Shown piece by piece: positions 1 through 9,823 of a stretch of 64,000 nucleotides of DNA. The position numbers and the translations under genes were made by a program. The notes under the pieces were generated by a model that did no database searches, was not told the DNA's origin, and saw only the letters and a list, made by a program, of their open reading frames with translations. Every line of letters begins with the position of its first letter. Positions within the stretch are counted from its first letter, which is position 1. Origin of the DNA: Tistrella mobilis (GTDB lineage: Bacteria; Pseudomonadota; Alphaproteobacteria; Tistrellales; Tistrellaceae); assembly GCF_039634785.1 (NCBI RefSeq), contig NZ_JBBIAB010000001.1, positions 434,001-498,000 on the forward strand. Reading direction: 5' to 3'.

Positions 1-1311
<1,311 letters not shown>

Positions 1312-1352
1312 CGGCCCGGCGCACCGATCGCGCGGCGCGCGGCCGCACCCCC

Positions 1353-2495
1353 ATGGCTGCCGAGCGGGTTGCCGCAGCCGACATCGATGCGGTGATCCTG
1401 GATTTCGACGACAACCACCTGCTCGCGCTGCTGGTCGGCGAACATGACGAGCATCTGGTGCGGATCGAAAGCCAGCTTGGCGTGCATATCGTCAGCCGTG
1501 GCAACCGCCTGGCGATCCAGGGCAGTGAAAGTGCCCAGGATGCCGCCGCCGATGTGCTGGACGGCCTTTACCAGCGACTGAAGCGCAACCTGATCGTGAC
1601 GATGGCCGAGGTCGACGCCGCGATCCGCATGGTCACCCAGGCCGCGACCGCGGCGCTCGGCACCGAGGCGGTGGAAATCCCGCCGGCAGAGGCGACCACC
1701 ACGGTCACGCATCCGGCGGCAGGGCGCAGCGGCGATCACGGTGCGCAGGCTGGTGCCTACATCACCGGCGAAGTGGTCATCAAGACCAAGAAAAAGCGCA
1801 TCACGCCCCGGTCCATGCGCCAGGGGGCCTATCTGTCTGCGATCCGCGATCATGATCTGGTCTTCGGCATCGGTCCGGCGGGTACGGGCAAGACCTATCT
1901 GGCGGTGGCCATGGCGGTGGCGCTGTTCCTGGAAAAGAAGGTCGACCGCATCATTCTGTCGCGTCCGGCGGTGGAGGCGGGGGAGCGGCTGGGCTTCCTG
2001 CCCGGCACGCTGGAGGAGAAGGTGAACCCCTATCTCCGCCCGCTCTACGATGCGCTTCAGGACACCCTGCCCGACGACATCGTCGCCAAGCTGATCGAAA
2101 GCGGCAAGATCGAAGTGGCGCCGCTCGCCTTCATGCGCGGCCGCACGCTCTCCAACGCCTTCGTGATCCTGGATGAGGCGCAGAACACCACCGCGGTGCA
2201 GATGAAAATGTTCCTCACCCGCCTGGGTGAGAACAGCCGCATGGTGATCACCGGCGACCTGTCGCAGATCGATCTGCCGGCCGGCACCGTCTCGGGCCTG
2301 TCCGATGCGCTGTCGGTGCTGGGGCGGCTTAAGGAGGTGTCGGTCGTCACCTTCGATGATACCGATGTCGTTCGCCACCCGCTGGTGGCCCGCATCGTGC
2401 GCGCCTATGACGCCCGCGACGAAGCCCGGCGCCGCCCGCGCCGGCAGGCGGAACGCGGCGGCGCCCCTGCAAAGGCCGGGGAGGGCACGGCATGA
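1353..2495 (+). CDS. phoH: PhoH-like ATPase (YbeZ family)
   Basis: P-loop ATPase/putative RNA helicase of the PhoH/YbeZ family, the usual partner of the YbeY endoribonuclease in rRNA maturation and ribosome quality control. An N-terminal KH-like region (about residues 10-70) precedes the ATPase core with Walker A GPAGTGKTYLAVAMAV and Walker B FVILDEAQN. The ATG at 1353 fits the family's N-terminus, but a TTG at 1308 overlapping the miaB stop (TTGA) would add 15 residues and suggest translational coupling; the start is therefore uncertain. The 3' end overlaps ybeY by an ATGA, consistent with joint expression. Confidence 0.94.
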   Translation: MAAERVAAADIDAVILDFDDNHLLALLVGEHDEHLVRIESQLGVHIVSRGNRLAIQGSESAQDAAADVLDGLYQRLKRNLIVTMAEVDAAIRMVTQAATAALGTEAVEIPPAEATTTVTHPAAGRSGDHGAQAGAYITGEVVIKTKKKRITPRSMRQGAYLSAIRDHDLVFGIGPAGTGKTYLAVAMAVALFLEKKVDRIILSRPAVEAGERLGFLPGTLEEKVNPYLRPLYDALQDTLPDDIVAKLIESGKIEVAPLAFMRGRTLSNAFVILDEAQNTTAVQMKMFLTRLGENSRMVITGDLSQIDLPAGTVSGLSDALSVLGRLKEVSVVTFDDTDVVRHPLVARIVRAYDARDEARRRPRRQAERGGAPAKAGEGTA

Positions 2496-3151
2496 TCGAC
2501 CTGCCGCCGCAGGAGGATGGCGACGAGAGCGTGGCAGAGGATGTCGAAACGCTCGCTCTCCTGGGGGGGCGGGTGGAGATCGCCCTGCAGCGCGTCGGGC
2601 AAATCTGGGCCGATCCCTGCTGGGACGAGCCGGCGGCCCGGCTGGACGGGCCGCTGCCCGAGGCGATCGGTCGTCTGGCCGGCGCTTTGCTGACGATGGC
2701 GGCCTCGGATCTGCTCGCACGGGCGGAGGACCGGCTGATCGAGATCTCGGTCACGCTGACGGACGATGCCGCCGTGCGCGAGCTGAACCGTGACTGGCGG
2801 GAGAAGGACAAGCCGACCAACGTCTTGTCCTTTCCCGCAGAGTCCATCGATCCGGAGGATCCGGAGACGATCGATGAGGTTCTCGACATGCTGCCGGCAG
2901 AGGCGCCGCTGATGCTGGGCGACGTGATCGTCGCGGCCGAGACGGTGAAGGCCGAGGCGGCCGCGCAGGGCAAGGCGCCTCGGGCCCATCTGATGCATCT
3001 GATCGCCCACGGCCTGCTGCATCTGCTTGGTCACGACCATGTCGACGACGATCAGGCCGAGCAGATGGAAGCCATCGAGATCCGCTGTCTGGCGGGCTTC
3101 GGCATCCAGGACCCCTATGCCGAGATCGAGGGCGCGCCCGACGCGGACTGA
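2492..3151 (+). CDS. ybeY: endoribonuclease YbeY (16S rRNA 3'-end maturation)
   Basis: Zinc-dependent single-strand endoribonuclease acting in 16S rRNA processing and ribosome quality control. The zinc-binding motif (HxxxHxxxxxH) is in HGLLHLLGHDH in the C-terminal third. The segment NRDWREKDKPTNVLSFP is also typical of the family. At 219 residues it is longer than the usual 150-170, mostly through an acidic N-terminal part and an insertion around VLDMLPAEAP. Its ATG overlaps the phoH stop. Confidence 0.95.
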   Translation: MIDLPPQEDGDESVAEDVETLALLGGRVEIALQRVGQIWADPCWDEPAARLDGPLPEAIGRLAGALLTMAASDLLARAEDRLIEISVTLTDDAAVRELNRDWREKDKPTNVLSFPAESIDPEDPETIDEVLDMLPAEAPLMLGDVIVAAETVKAEAAAQGKAPRAHLMHLIAHGLLHLLGHDHVDDDQAEQMEAIEIRCLAGFGIQDPYAEIEGAPDAD

Positions 3152-3390
3152 GTGCGCGCGAAGGTTGCCCGGCACCATGCGGCCGCCGCGCTGCTGCCGC
3201 GTTCAGATGGACGATTGACGACACCCCCGCCTTCGTTGGAGAGTCTGAGAAGTCGGAGGATCGGGAGGCCGTTCCGGGCAGGGCGGCAATACGATCGACC
3301 GGACCGCAGGGCTGACCTGGGTCCGAGGGCAGGGGCCCCGGGCCCGGATCATGAGGATCCGTCGGCTGGCGGCCCATCGGGCAGGAAGCG

Positions 3391-4299
3391 ATGAGCGACC
3401 AATCTTCGTCTAGACGGCCCCGCTCGGGCGGGGCCGGCAATACTTCCCTGGGGCATCTGCTGATGTCCTGGCTCGGCGGCGGGCGTTCCCGCGACCGGGA
3501 CGAGCTGCGCGAGAGCCTGGTCGAACTGGCCGAGCGCATTGAAGGCGAGGAGGAGGAGCGCGAGGCGCTCGACCCCGCCGAACGCCAGCTGGTGACCAAC
3601 GTGCTGAAACTCGGCGATCTGACCGTCGAGGACGTGATGGTGCCACGCGCGGACATCATCGCCATCGAAATCTCCACACCCATCGATGCCGCCCTCCGCG
3701 CCATGGCCGAGGCGGGGCATTCCCGGCTGCCGGTCTATCGCGGCACGCTGGATGAACTGGTCGGCATGGTCCACATCAAGGATGTGGTCGGGCGTCTGGG
3801 AGAAACCGGCACGCTGGAAAGCCCGGGGCTGGTGCGGGAAGTGCTGTTCGAGGCGCCTTCCAGGCGCGTGCTCGACCTGCTGAACCGCATGCGGACCACC
3901 CGCATTCATCTTGCCATCGTGGTCGACGAATACGGCGGCACCGACGGGCTGGTGACGATCGAAGATCTGGTCGAACAGATCGTCGGCGAGATCGAGGACG
4001 AGCACGACGATCAACAGCAGCCGCGGCTGGAGGAAGTGGAAGACGGCGTCTTCGAGGCCGATGCCCGGCTGGACGTCGAAGAGCTGGAAGCGCGGCTGGA
4101 CCGGGTTCTGGTCGATGACGACGAGGATGTCGACACGCTGGGCGGTCTGGTTTTTGCCCTCACCGGCCGTGTGCCGGCGGCGGGTGAGACCGTCGAGCAT
4201 CCGGCGGGGCTTGTCTTCGAGGTTCTGGATGCCGATCCCCGGCGGATCAAGCGGTTGCGCATCCGCGTGACCGCCCCTGAAGCCACGACGGCAGCGTGA
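3391..4299 (+). CDS. corC: CorC/HlyC-type CBS-domain protein
   Basis: Soluble protein with two CBS domains and a C-terminal CorC_HlyC domain; the family is annotated as hemolysin C or magnesium/cobalt efflux protein. The first CBS unit starts at [11 protein letters not shown] and the second at [12 protein letters not shown], with the typical [20 protein letters not shown] signature. The C-terminal domain occupies roughly residues 210-300. No transmembrane segments are visible, so it is the short soluble form rather than the DUF21-containing form. The start has an AGGAAG ribosome site 3-4 bases upstream. It is followed without a gap by lnt (GTGA overlap). Confidence 0.93.
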   Translation: MSDQSSSRRPRSGGAGNTSLGHLLMSWLGGGRSRDRDELRESLVELAERIEGEEEEREALDPAERQLVTNVLKLGDLTVEDVMVPRADIIAIEISTPIDAALRAMAEAGHSRLPVYRGTLDELVGMVHIKDVVGRLGETGTLESPGLVREVLFEAPSRRVLDLLNRMRTTRIHLAIVVDEYGGTDGLVTIEDLVEQIVGEIEDEHDDQQQPRLEEVEDGVFEADARLDVEELEARLDRVLVDDDEDVDTLGGLVFALTGRVPAAGETVEHPAGLVFEVLDADPRRIKRLRIRVTAPEATTAA

Positions 4300-5942
4300 C
4301 CCTGGCCGATCGGGACCGCCCGGCTGCGGAAGGCCGATTGCACCGCCTCGCCGACCGGATCGGCGGGCTTGGCGTGCGTGCACGTCTGGGACTGGCGGCC
4401 CTGGCCGGCGGCCTGTCGACGGCGGCGCTGCCGCCGGCCGATGCCTGGCCCCTGGGCTTCGTTGCCTTCACCCTGCTTCTGCTGCTGCTCGATGGCGTCC
4501 GCGGCCGGCTCTGGCCGGGTTTCTGGACAGGCTGGGCTTTCGGGCTCGGCCAGTTCGCGGCCGGGCTGTACTGGATCGGCGTCGCCTTCTTCGTCGACGC
4601 GGCGGCCTTCGGCGCGCTGGCCGTGCCCTCGGTTCTGGGGCTGTCGGCCGGACTTGCAATCTTTACGGGGCTGGCCGGCATGGCGCAGGCCCGCGCGGCG
4701 CCGAAGGGCGCCGGGCGGGTATTGTTTCTGGCGGTGGCATGGGTGGCGGCCGAGTGGCTGCGCGGCCATCTGCTGACGGGATTTCCCTGGAATCTGGCCG
4801 GTGCCTCGGTTCTGGCCGTGCCGGCCCTGGCGCAGGGGGCTGCGATCGTCGGTACCTATGGCATGGGCCTGCTTGCCGTCGCCGTCTTTGCAGCCCCGGC
4901 GCTGCTGCTGGTGCGGGAGCCGGGGGACCGCCGGCCGGCGGCGATGACCGGGGGGCTGATTCTTGTGGTGCTGGCGGGCGTCGGCCTGTGGGGCGCCCTG
5001 CGTCTCGAGGCCCATCCGACGGTCATGGTGCCGGGGGTGAAACTCCGCCTTGTCCAGGCCGCGATCGACCAGAAGGAAAAATGGCGCGGCGGGATGAAGG
5101 CGCAGCATCTGCGCACGCATCTGGATCTGACCCGGGGGCCGGGCTTCGACACCATCACCGACGTGATCTGGCCCGAGACGGCCGTCGGCTACTATCCGCA
5201 GCAGGAAGCCGAGGTTCGCGAGGTGCTGGCCCGGGCCGTGCCGCCGGGCGGTCTGCTGATCACGGGCGCCCCCCGTGTGGAATGGACGCCACCGCCGGCC
5301 GGCGCGCCGGCGGGAACGGAACCGCAGCCGCGGGTGTTCAACTCGGTGATGGCGATCGATGATCGGGCGCGGATCGTGGGCGTCTACGACAAGGCACATC
5401 TGGTACCCTTCGGCGAATATGTGCCGCTGCGCGAATTCAACCCCTTCCCGAAGCTTACCGCCGGCAGCATCGATTTCACACCCGGCCCCGGCCCGGCGAC
5501 GCTGGCGCTGCCCGGGCTGCCGCCGGCCAGCCCGCTGATCTGCTATGAGGCGATCTTTCCGGGGGAGGTGACGGCGGGGGCGGCGCCCATGGTCCGGCCG
5601 GGCTTTCTGCTGAACGTCACCAATGACGGATGGTTCGGCCTGACGGCGGGGCCCCATCAGCATTTCGCGTCCGCCCGGCTGCGGAGCATCGAGGAAGGGC
5701 TGCCGCTGGTCCGTGCGGCCAACAACGGCATTTCGGCGATCGTCGATCCGCTTGGGCGGATCATCGCCCTGCTGGAGCTGGACCGCCGGGGCGTGCTGGA
5801 CGGGCCGCTGCCCGCAGCTCTGCCCCCCACGCTTTATGCCCGCCTCGGCGATGCCTCGGCCGCAGTGGCGGGCCTGATCGTTCTGGCGCTCGCCTTCCTG
5901 CCGGGCGGCCTGGGACGGCGTATCCGGCAGAGGGGAAACTGA
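4296..5942 (+). CDS. lnt: apolipoprotein N-acyltransferase
   Basis: Inner-membrane enzyme that N-acylates the N-terminal cysteine of lipoproteins, the last step of lipoprotein maturation. The N-terminal half carries several hydrophobic segments and the C-terminal half is a nitrilase-like domain. The Glu-Lys-Cys triad is visible in DVIWPETAVGYYP (Glu), YDKAHLVPFGEYVPLR (Lys) and LICYEAIFP (Cys). The length of 548 residues is normal, including the final hydrophobic helix. The GTG start overlaps the corC stop, indicating translational coupling. The conserved neighbourhood lnt-phrR-metK supports the call. Confidence 0.96.
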   Translation: MTLADRDRPAAEGRLHRLADRIGGLGVRARLGLAALAGGLSTAALPPADAWPLGFVAFTLLLLLLDGVRGRLWPGFWTGWAFGLGQFAAGLYWIGVAFFVDAAAFGALAVPSVLGLSAGLAIFTGLAGMAQARAAPKGAGRVLFLAVAWVAAEWLRGHLLTGFPWNLAGASVLAVPALAQGAAIVGTYGMGLLAVAVFAAPALLLVREPGDRRPAAMTGGLILVVLAGVGLWGALRLEAHPTVMVPGVKLRLVQAAIDQKEKWRGGMKAQHLRTHLDLTRGPGFDTITDVIWPETAVGYYPQQEAEVREVLARAVPPGGLLITGAPRVEWTPPPAGAPAGTEPQPRVFNSVMAIDDRARIVGVYDKAHLVPFGEYVPLREFNPFPKLTAGSIDFTPGPGPATLALPGLPPASPLICYEAIFPGEVTAGAAPMVRPGFLLNVTNDGWFGLTAGPHQHFASARLRSIEEGLPLVRAANNGISAIVDPLGRIIALLELDRRGVLDGPLPAALPPTLYARLGDASAAVAGLIVLALAFLPGGLGRRIRQRGN

Positions 5943-6248
5943 TGGCGGGCCTTGATGACCCTGGGATGAAAAATGGCCGCTTTCGCGTGTGGCGAGCCTG
6001 ACCGGGGGCATCGGATCGCAGACCGGTTGTTCGGCTACCTGCCGACGCCGTGGCGTCGAAGCCGGCAATCGGGACGTTGGCCACATGTCATCAAAGGCGA
6101 GTAGGGCCTGCAATGCAACCCGGAATGCGCGTTTCGGCCATTGCGATGCCCGCGCCGGGGTTGACCCATGCCATGGCGTGATGTCATCTATCCGCCTGAC
6201 AAACGGGCCGGAATTGAAGGCAGCCGTGAGCAAGGAGGGATGTGACGG
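5943..6248 (+). promoter_or_regulatory. non-coding gap lnt-phrR with a possible phrR promoter
   Basis: This 306-base stretch shows no convincing gene; an open frame starting at 5989 runs out of phase into the phrR start and has no family features. A good -35 hexamer TTGACC (6161-6166) is followed after 17 bases by a weak -10 TCATCT (6184-6189). The ribosome site AAGGAGG (about 6233) lies before the phrR ATG. Confidence 0.4.
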
Positions 6249-6686
6249 ATGGCGACGCGACTGAACCCAATTGATGCCCATGTCGGTGGCCGGGTGCGGC
6301 TTCGCCGCCAGCTCCTGGGGCTTAGTCAGGAAAAGCTGGGACAGCGGGTCGGTCTGACGTTCCAGCAGATTCAAAAATACGAACGCGGGGCGAACCGCAT
6401 CGGCGCGGGACGGCTGTTCCTCATTGCGCATGCGCTCAATGTTCCGGTGTCGTTCTTTTACGAGGATGTCGGAACGGTGACGGCCGAAGAGAGCGCGGAC
6501 GGGATCGACGACGGGTTCGACTGGCTCGTCATGGACGGGCCCGAGGCGCAGACCCTGGCCTTCAACTTCTCCCGCATTCAGGACCCGCGTGCGCGTGCGC
6601 GGCTGGTTGAACTTGCACGGACCATCAGCGATGGCCTCGCGATAGCCTCTCAAAAAAGCACTCTTGATTCCGATGCCGCACCGTGA
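6249..6686 (+). CDS. phrR: XRE-family helix-turn-helix regulator, PhrR/PraR type
   Basis: 145-residue DNA-binding regulator. The helix-turn-helix is at about residues 15-70 with LSQEKLGQRVGLTFQQIQKYERGANRIGAGRL, diagnostic of the alphaproteobacterial PhrR/PraR subgroup. The acidic middle and the C-terminal helix (ARLVELARTISDGLAI) are also typical. In rhizobia members of this group control acid-responsive genes, quorum sensing and biofilm functions, and the gene sits beside metK as here. A strong AAGGAGG ribosome site precedes the ATG. An 8-bp inverted repeat directly after the stop codon may be an operator for this or another regulator. The physiological role in this organism cannot be read from the sequence. 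Confidence 0.88.
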   Translation: MATRLNPIDAHVGGRVRLRRQLLGLSQEKLGQRVGLTFQQIQKYERGANRIGAGRLFLIAHALNVPVSFFYEDVGTVTAEESADGIDDGFDWLVMDGPEAQTLAFNFSRIQDPRARARLVELARTISDGLAIASQKSTLDSDAAP

Positions 6687-6716
6687 AAGTTTCATCTGAC
6701 GACGAAGTTGAAACTT
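6687..6716. repeat. inverted repeat after phrR, upstream of the metK leader
   Basis: Perfect 8-bp arms AAGTTTCA (6687-6694) and TGAAACTT (6709-6716), 14 bases apart. It starts at the base after the phrR stop and precedes the metK leader. It could be an operator or a weak terminator stem; no T-tract follows. Confidence 0.45.
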
Positions 6717-6775
6717 CTGCGTGAATATGTAGGGTGTGGATAGCGCACCCGGCGTAGACGTGGATGTCGCTACAT

Positions 6776-6836
6776 CGTCCGTGGTCGGATTTGTGCCGCT
6801 TGCCGCCACGTTAAACAGTGCGCTAAGTGGGCTTGG
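6776..6836 (+). ncRNA. SAM-II-like riboswitch in the metK leader
   Basis: The stretch reproduces the conserved blocks of the SAM-II (metA) aptamer in order: a 5' P1 arm CGTGG, the GATTTG loop, CCGCTTGC, the pairing arm CCACG, TTAAA and then CGCTAA. The P1 arms (about 6777-6782 and 6806-6810) pair perfectly. It lies about 150 bases upstream of the metK ATG on the same strand, and the product, SAM synthetase, makes the ligand. SAM-II is known in Alphaproteobacteria, usually before metA/metX-type genes. The pseudoknot pairing was judged by eye only. Confidence 0.75.
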
Positions 6837-6983
6837 TGGTGCGCTGTCGCGTTATCTGCCGAGAACCCAGACGCACGGAGTCCATCAGTGGTGCCAGCGC
6901 GGTTCGCCACCCGCGATGGTGCCCGGACCACGGATTCCGATCTCGTGGTCCGTCGTCGGTTCTTGAGGGGTTGAAGACGCGCC

Positions 6984-8153
6984 ATGGCCCGCAGCAACTA
7001 TCTTTTTACCAGCGAATCGGTTTCCGAAGGACATCCGGACAAGATCTGTGACCGGATTTCGGATGCGGTGCTGGATCATCTGCTCGCCGCAGATCCCTAT
7101 TCCCGCGTCGCCTGCGAGACGCTCGCCACCACCAACCGTGTGGTGATCGCGGGCGAAATCCGCTCGCATGGCGACACCGCGCCCGACACGATCGAACGTG
7201 TCGCTCGCGAGGTGATTCGCGACATCGGCTACGAGCAGGACGGCTTCCACTGGAACACGGCGAAGGTCGAGGTGCTGCTGCACGAGCAGTCGGCCGACAT
7301 CGCCATGGGCGTGGATGCCGCCGGCAACAAGGACGAGGGTGCCGGCGACCAGGGCATCATGTTCGGCTATGCCTGCCGCGAGACCGATGCGCTGATGCCG
7401 GCGCCGATCCACTATGCCCACACCATCCTGCGCAACCTGCGCACGGCCCGCCGTTCGGGCGACATCTCGGTGCTCGGCCCCGATGCCAAGAGCCAGGTGA
7501 CGCTGGAATACGTCGATGGCAAGCCGGTGCGCGCGACCTCGATCGTGCTGTCGACCCAGCATCTGGCCTCGGCGTCGCAGGAAGAGGTCCGCGCGGCCGT
7601 CCTGCCGGTCATCGAAGCCTCGCTGCCGGCCGGCTGGATGTGCGACGACGCCGGGCTCTACATCAACCCGACCGGCAATTTCGTGATCGGCGGCCCGGAT
7701 GGCGATGCCGGCCTCACCGGCCGCAAGATCATCGTCGACACCTATGGCGGTGCCGCTCCCCATGGTGGCGGTGCGTTCTCGGGCAAGGACCCCACCAAGG
7801 TCGACCGCTCGGCCGCCTATGCCGCACGCTATCTGGCGAAGAACGTGGTGGCGGCCGGCCTTGCCGATCGCTGCACCATCCAGCTCGCCTATGCGATCGG
7901 CGTGTCGCATCCGCTGTCGGTCTATGTCGACACCTACGGCACCGGCCAGGTCGACGAGGCGAAGCTTGAAAAGGCGCTCCGCGAGGCGATGAACCTGACG
8001 CCCCGTGGCATCCGCGAGCATCTGAAGCTGAACCGGCCGATCTTCGGCCGCACTGCGGCTTACGGCCATTTCGGCCGCGATCCCGAGGCCGATGGCGGCT
8101 TCTCGTGGGAGAAGACCGATCTGGCGGAGACGATCAAGCAGCTTGTGCTCTGA
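6984..8153 (+). CDS. metK: S-adenosylmethionine synthetase
   Basis: Cytosolic enzyme making S-adenosylmethionine from methionine and ATP. All family signatures are present: [18 protein letters not shown] at the N-terminus, [12 protein letters not shown] in the middle, and the glycine-rich [20 protein letters not shown]. The length of 389 residues is standard. SAM feeds several methyltransferases in this window (trmB, ubiE, rlmJ). The ~300-base leader with a SAM-II-like aptamer suggests feedback control. A perfect 13-bp hairpin follows the stop. Confidence 0.98.
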   Translation: MARSNYLFTSESVSEGHPDKICDRISDAVLDHLLAADPYSRVACETLATTNRVVIAGEIRSHGDTAPDTIERVAREVIRDIGYEQDGFHWNTAKVEVLLHEQSADIAMGVDAAGNKDEGAGDQGIMFGYACRETDALMPAPIHYAHTILRNLRTARRSGDISVLGPDAKSQVTLEYVDGKPVRATSIVLSTQHLASASQEEVRAAVLPVIEASLPAGWMCDDAGLYINPTGNFVIGGPDGDAGLTGRKIIVDTYGGAAPHGGGAFSGKDPTKVDRSAAYAARYLAKNVVAAGLADRCTIQLAYAIGVSHPLSVYVDTYGTGQVDEAKLEKALREAMNLTPRGIREHLKLNRPIFGRTAAYGHFGRDPEADGGFSWEKTDLAETIKQLVL

Positions 8154-8173
8154 TCCCCATTCGTGCGATCAGC

Positions 8174-8203
8174 GGGGCGGCGGCCGGGAACGGCCGCCGC
8201 CCC
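8174..8203 (+). terminator. GC hairpin after metK
   Basis: Perfect 13-bp stem (8174-8186 with 8191-8203) closed by a GGAA loop, 21 bases after the metK stop and followed by GTTGCGTTT. The U-tract is weak, so termination is inferred. Confidence 0.65.
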
Positions 8204-8252
8204 GTTGCGTTTCCGACCCGATCTTCAGCCGCAAGCCGGACCCGTGCCGACG

Positions 8253-8996
8253 ATGACCAGCGCCGACGATACCCGGACCCCCGGGACCGATACCCTGGCG
8301 GATGCCGCCGGTGAAAGCATGGGCCGCCGCCATTTCGGCCGCCGGGTGGGGCGTCCGCTCAAGGCCGGGCGCAGCCGGGCGATGGAAGAGACCCTGCCCG
8401 AACTGGCAATCGCCCTGCCGGAACCCGGGACGCGGCTGGAGCCCGCCGGGCTGTTCGACCGGCCGATGCGCGAAATCGTGGTCGAGATCGGATTCGGTGG
8501 CGGCGAGCATCTGATTGCCCGGGCCGAGGCCGAGCCGGATACCGGCTTCATCGGCTGCGAGCCCTATATCGGCGGCATGTCGGCCTTTCTGGTGGAGCTG
8601 GAGCGCCGTGGGCTGCGCAATGTCCGGGTGCTGGGCGACGATGCGGCGAAACTGCTCGATGCCCTGCCCGATGCCTCGCTGGCCCGGGTCTACCTGCTGT
8701 TCTCGGACCCCTGGCCCAAGCGCCGCCACAACAAGCGCCGCTTCATCCAGACGGAGACGGTGGCGGGGCTTGCCCGCGTGCTGCGGCCGGGCGGGCGGCT
8801 GATCGCCGCCACCGACCATCCCGATCTCTGCGCCTGGACGCTGGCCCATCTTCGCGCCCATCCCGATTTCAGCTGGGAGGCCCGGCGGCCGGGCGACTGG
8901 CAGCGGCGGCCGGACGGGCAGATCGAGACGCGCTACGAAGCGAAGGCCCGTGCCGCCGGGCGTGTGCCGGTCTTCATGAGTTTCCGGCGCGGTTGA
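8253..8996 (+). CDS. trmB: tRNA (guanine-N7-)-methyltransferase
   Basis: SAM-dependent enzyme that methylates G46 in the variable loop of tRNAs. The SAM-binding motif VVEIGFGGGEHL and the family motif VYLLFSDPWPKRRHNKRRF are present. The C-terminal TDHPDLCAWTLAHL also fits. The ATG at 8253 gives 247 residues with a basic, low-complexity N-terminal tail; an upstream in-frame ATG (8163) would run through the metK terminator region and is unlikely. It lies directly downstream of metK, which supplies its cofactor. Confidence 0.95.
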   Translation: MTSADDTRTPGTDTLADAAGESMGRRHFGRRVGRPLKAGRSRAMEETLPELAIALPEPGTRLEPAGLFDRPMREIVVEIGFGGGEHLIARAEAEPDTGFIGCEPYIGGMSAFLVELERRGLRNVRVLGDDAAKLLDALPDASLARVYLLFSDPWPKRRHNKRRFIQTETVAGLARVLRPGGRLIAATDHPDLCAWTLAHLRAHPDFSWEARRPGDWQRRPDGQIETRYEAKARAAGRVPVFMSFRRG

Positions 8997-9048
8997 CCCG
9001 GACCGCAGGGCGGATCTGCAACCGCTGCGCATCCCTGCGCGGGGATGC

Positions 9049-9057
9049 TGTGGATAA
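9049..9057 (-). promoter_or_regulatory. DnaA box upstream of the rimP-nusA-infB operon
   Basis: TGTGGATAA, the exact reverse complement of the consensus DnaA box TTATCCACA, ends five bases before the -35 element of the rimP promoter. I saw no other perfect box in intergenic DNA of the window. A single box suits regulation rather than origin function. Confidence 0.5.
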
Positions 9058-9062
9058 ACCCC

Positions 9063-9090
9063 TTGCGGTTCCGCGACATATGCGTATATT
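9063..9090 (+). promoter_or_regulatory. sigma70-like promoter of the rimP operon
   Basis: TTGCGG (9063-9068), 16 bases, then TATATT (9085-9090). Transcription would start near 9097 and give a leader of about 225 nt before rimP. Confidence 0.6.
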
Positions 9091-9191
9091 GACCAGCGTC
9101 CGCGATTGCGGACCGCCGGCGATCCCGCCAGCGCCCAAGCCGACGAGCCATCCGCCCCGGTGAGGGAGCGGCGAGGTACGTCCGGACGAGG

Positions 9192-9256
9192 GCCCGCCGG
9201 TGGTCGCGGTCACATGCAGCTTCCGCCGGGTGGGCCTTCCAAGCCCGCCTTTTTTT
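9192..9256 (+). terminator. leader terminator with alternative antiterminator pairing (candidate attenuator) before rimP
   Basis: Terminator stem GGTGGGC (9229-9235) with GCCCGCC (9243-9249), 7-nt loop, followed by seven Ts (9250-9256): a classical intrinsic terminator 65 bases upstream of the rimP ATG. An identical copy of the 3' arm, GCCCGCC, lies at 9192-9198 and could pair with 9229-9235 instead, abolishing the terminator. rimP, nusA and infB leaders are known sites of transcription attenuation in other bacteria. The structure is inferred by eye. Confidence 0.6.
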
Positions 9257-9320
9257 ATTGTGCCGCGTCGGACCGCCGCCCCGAGAGGGTTCGCGAGTCG
9301 CCCCGCCACCGGAGGAGCGC

Positions 9321-9815
9321 ATGGACGTCGTTCGTCGTATCACGGAGTTGATCGAGCCGGCCGTCGGCGATCTCGGTTACGAGATCGTGCGGGTGACCTT
9401 TCGTTCCGGCGTCAATGCCACGCTCCAGATCATGGCGGAGCGGGTGGACGGTCAGCCGATGACGGTGGACGACTGCGCCGAGATCAGCCACGTCGTGTCG
9501 GCTCTCCTCGACGTCGAGGATCCCATCACCGAGGCCTATTCGCTGGAAGTGAGTTCGCCCGGCATCGACCGGCCGCTGACCCGGCTGAAGGATTTCGAGC
9601 GGTTCGCCGGCTTCGAGGCCAAGATGGAACTGCGCCGCCCGCATGAGGGGCGCAAGCGTTTCCGTGGCCGGCTGGCCGGCGTGCGCGAAGGCGGTCTGGT
9701 GGCCATCCGCCTCGATGACGGGTCGGAACCGGCCCTGCCATTCGACGAGATTTCGTCGGCGAAGCTCATCCTGACCGATGAGCTCATCGCCGCCGTTCAG
9801 GACAACCGGAGCTGA
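9321..9815 (+). CDS. rimP: ribosome maturation factor RimP
   Basis: Cytosolic factor needed for 30S subunit maturation. Family features are EPAVGDLGYEIVRV near the N-terminus, DDCAEISHVVSALLDVEDPI, and YSLEVSSPGIDRPL. The ATG at 9321 follows a strong GGAGGAG site and gives 164 residues, normal for the family. It opens the rimP-nusA-ylxR-infB-rbfA-truB operon. The long leader with a terminator suggests regulated readthrough. Confidence 0.96.
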   Translation: MDVVRRITELIEPAVGDLGYEIVRVTFRSGVNATLQIMAERVDGQPMTVDDCAEISHVVSALLDVEDPITEAYSLEVSSPGIDRPLTRLKDFERFAGFEAKMELRRPHEGRKRFRGRLAGVREGGLVAIRLDDGSEPALPFDEISSAKLILTDELIAAVQDNRS

Positions 9816-9823
9816 GTGCGCCC

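Noticed and set aside
3152-3394. Possible 80-residue gene between ybeY and corC
   Set aside because: Low-complexity Arg/Pro/Ala product, no ribosome site and overlap with the corC start.
4011-6809. Minus-strand open frame of 932 codons opposite corC/lnt/phrR
   Set aside because: It spans three well-supported genes and is Arg/Gln/Pro/His-rich without family features.
8997-9320. Initiator tRNA upstream of rimP as in E. coli (metY)
   Set aside because: No acceptor stem, T-loop or anticodon arm could be found; the structured element is the leader terminator.
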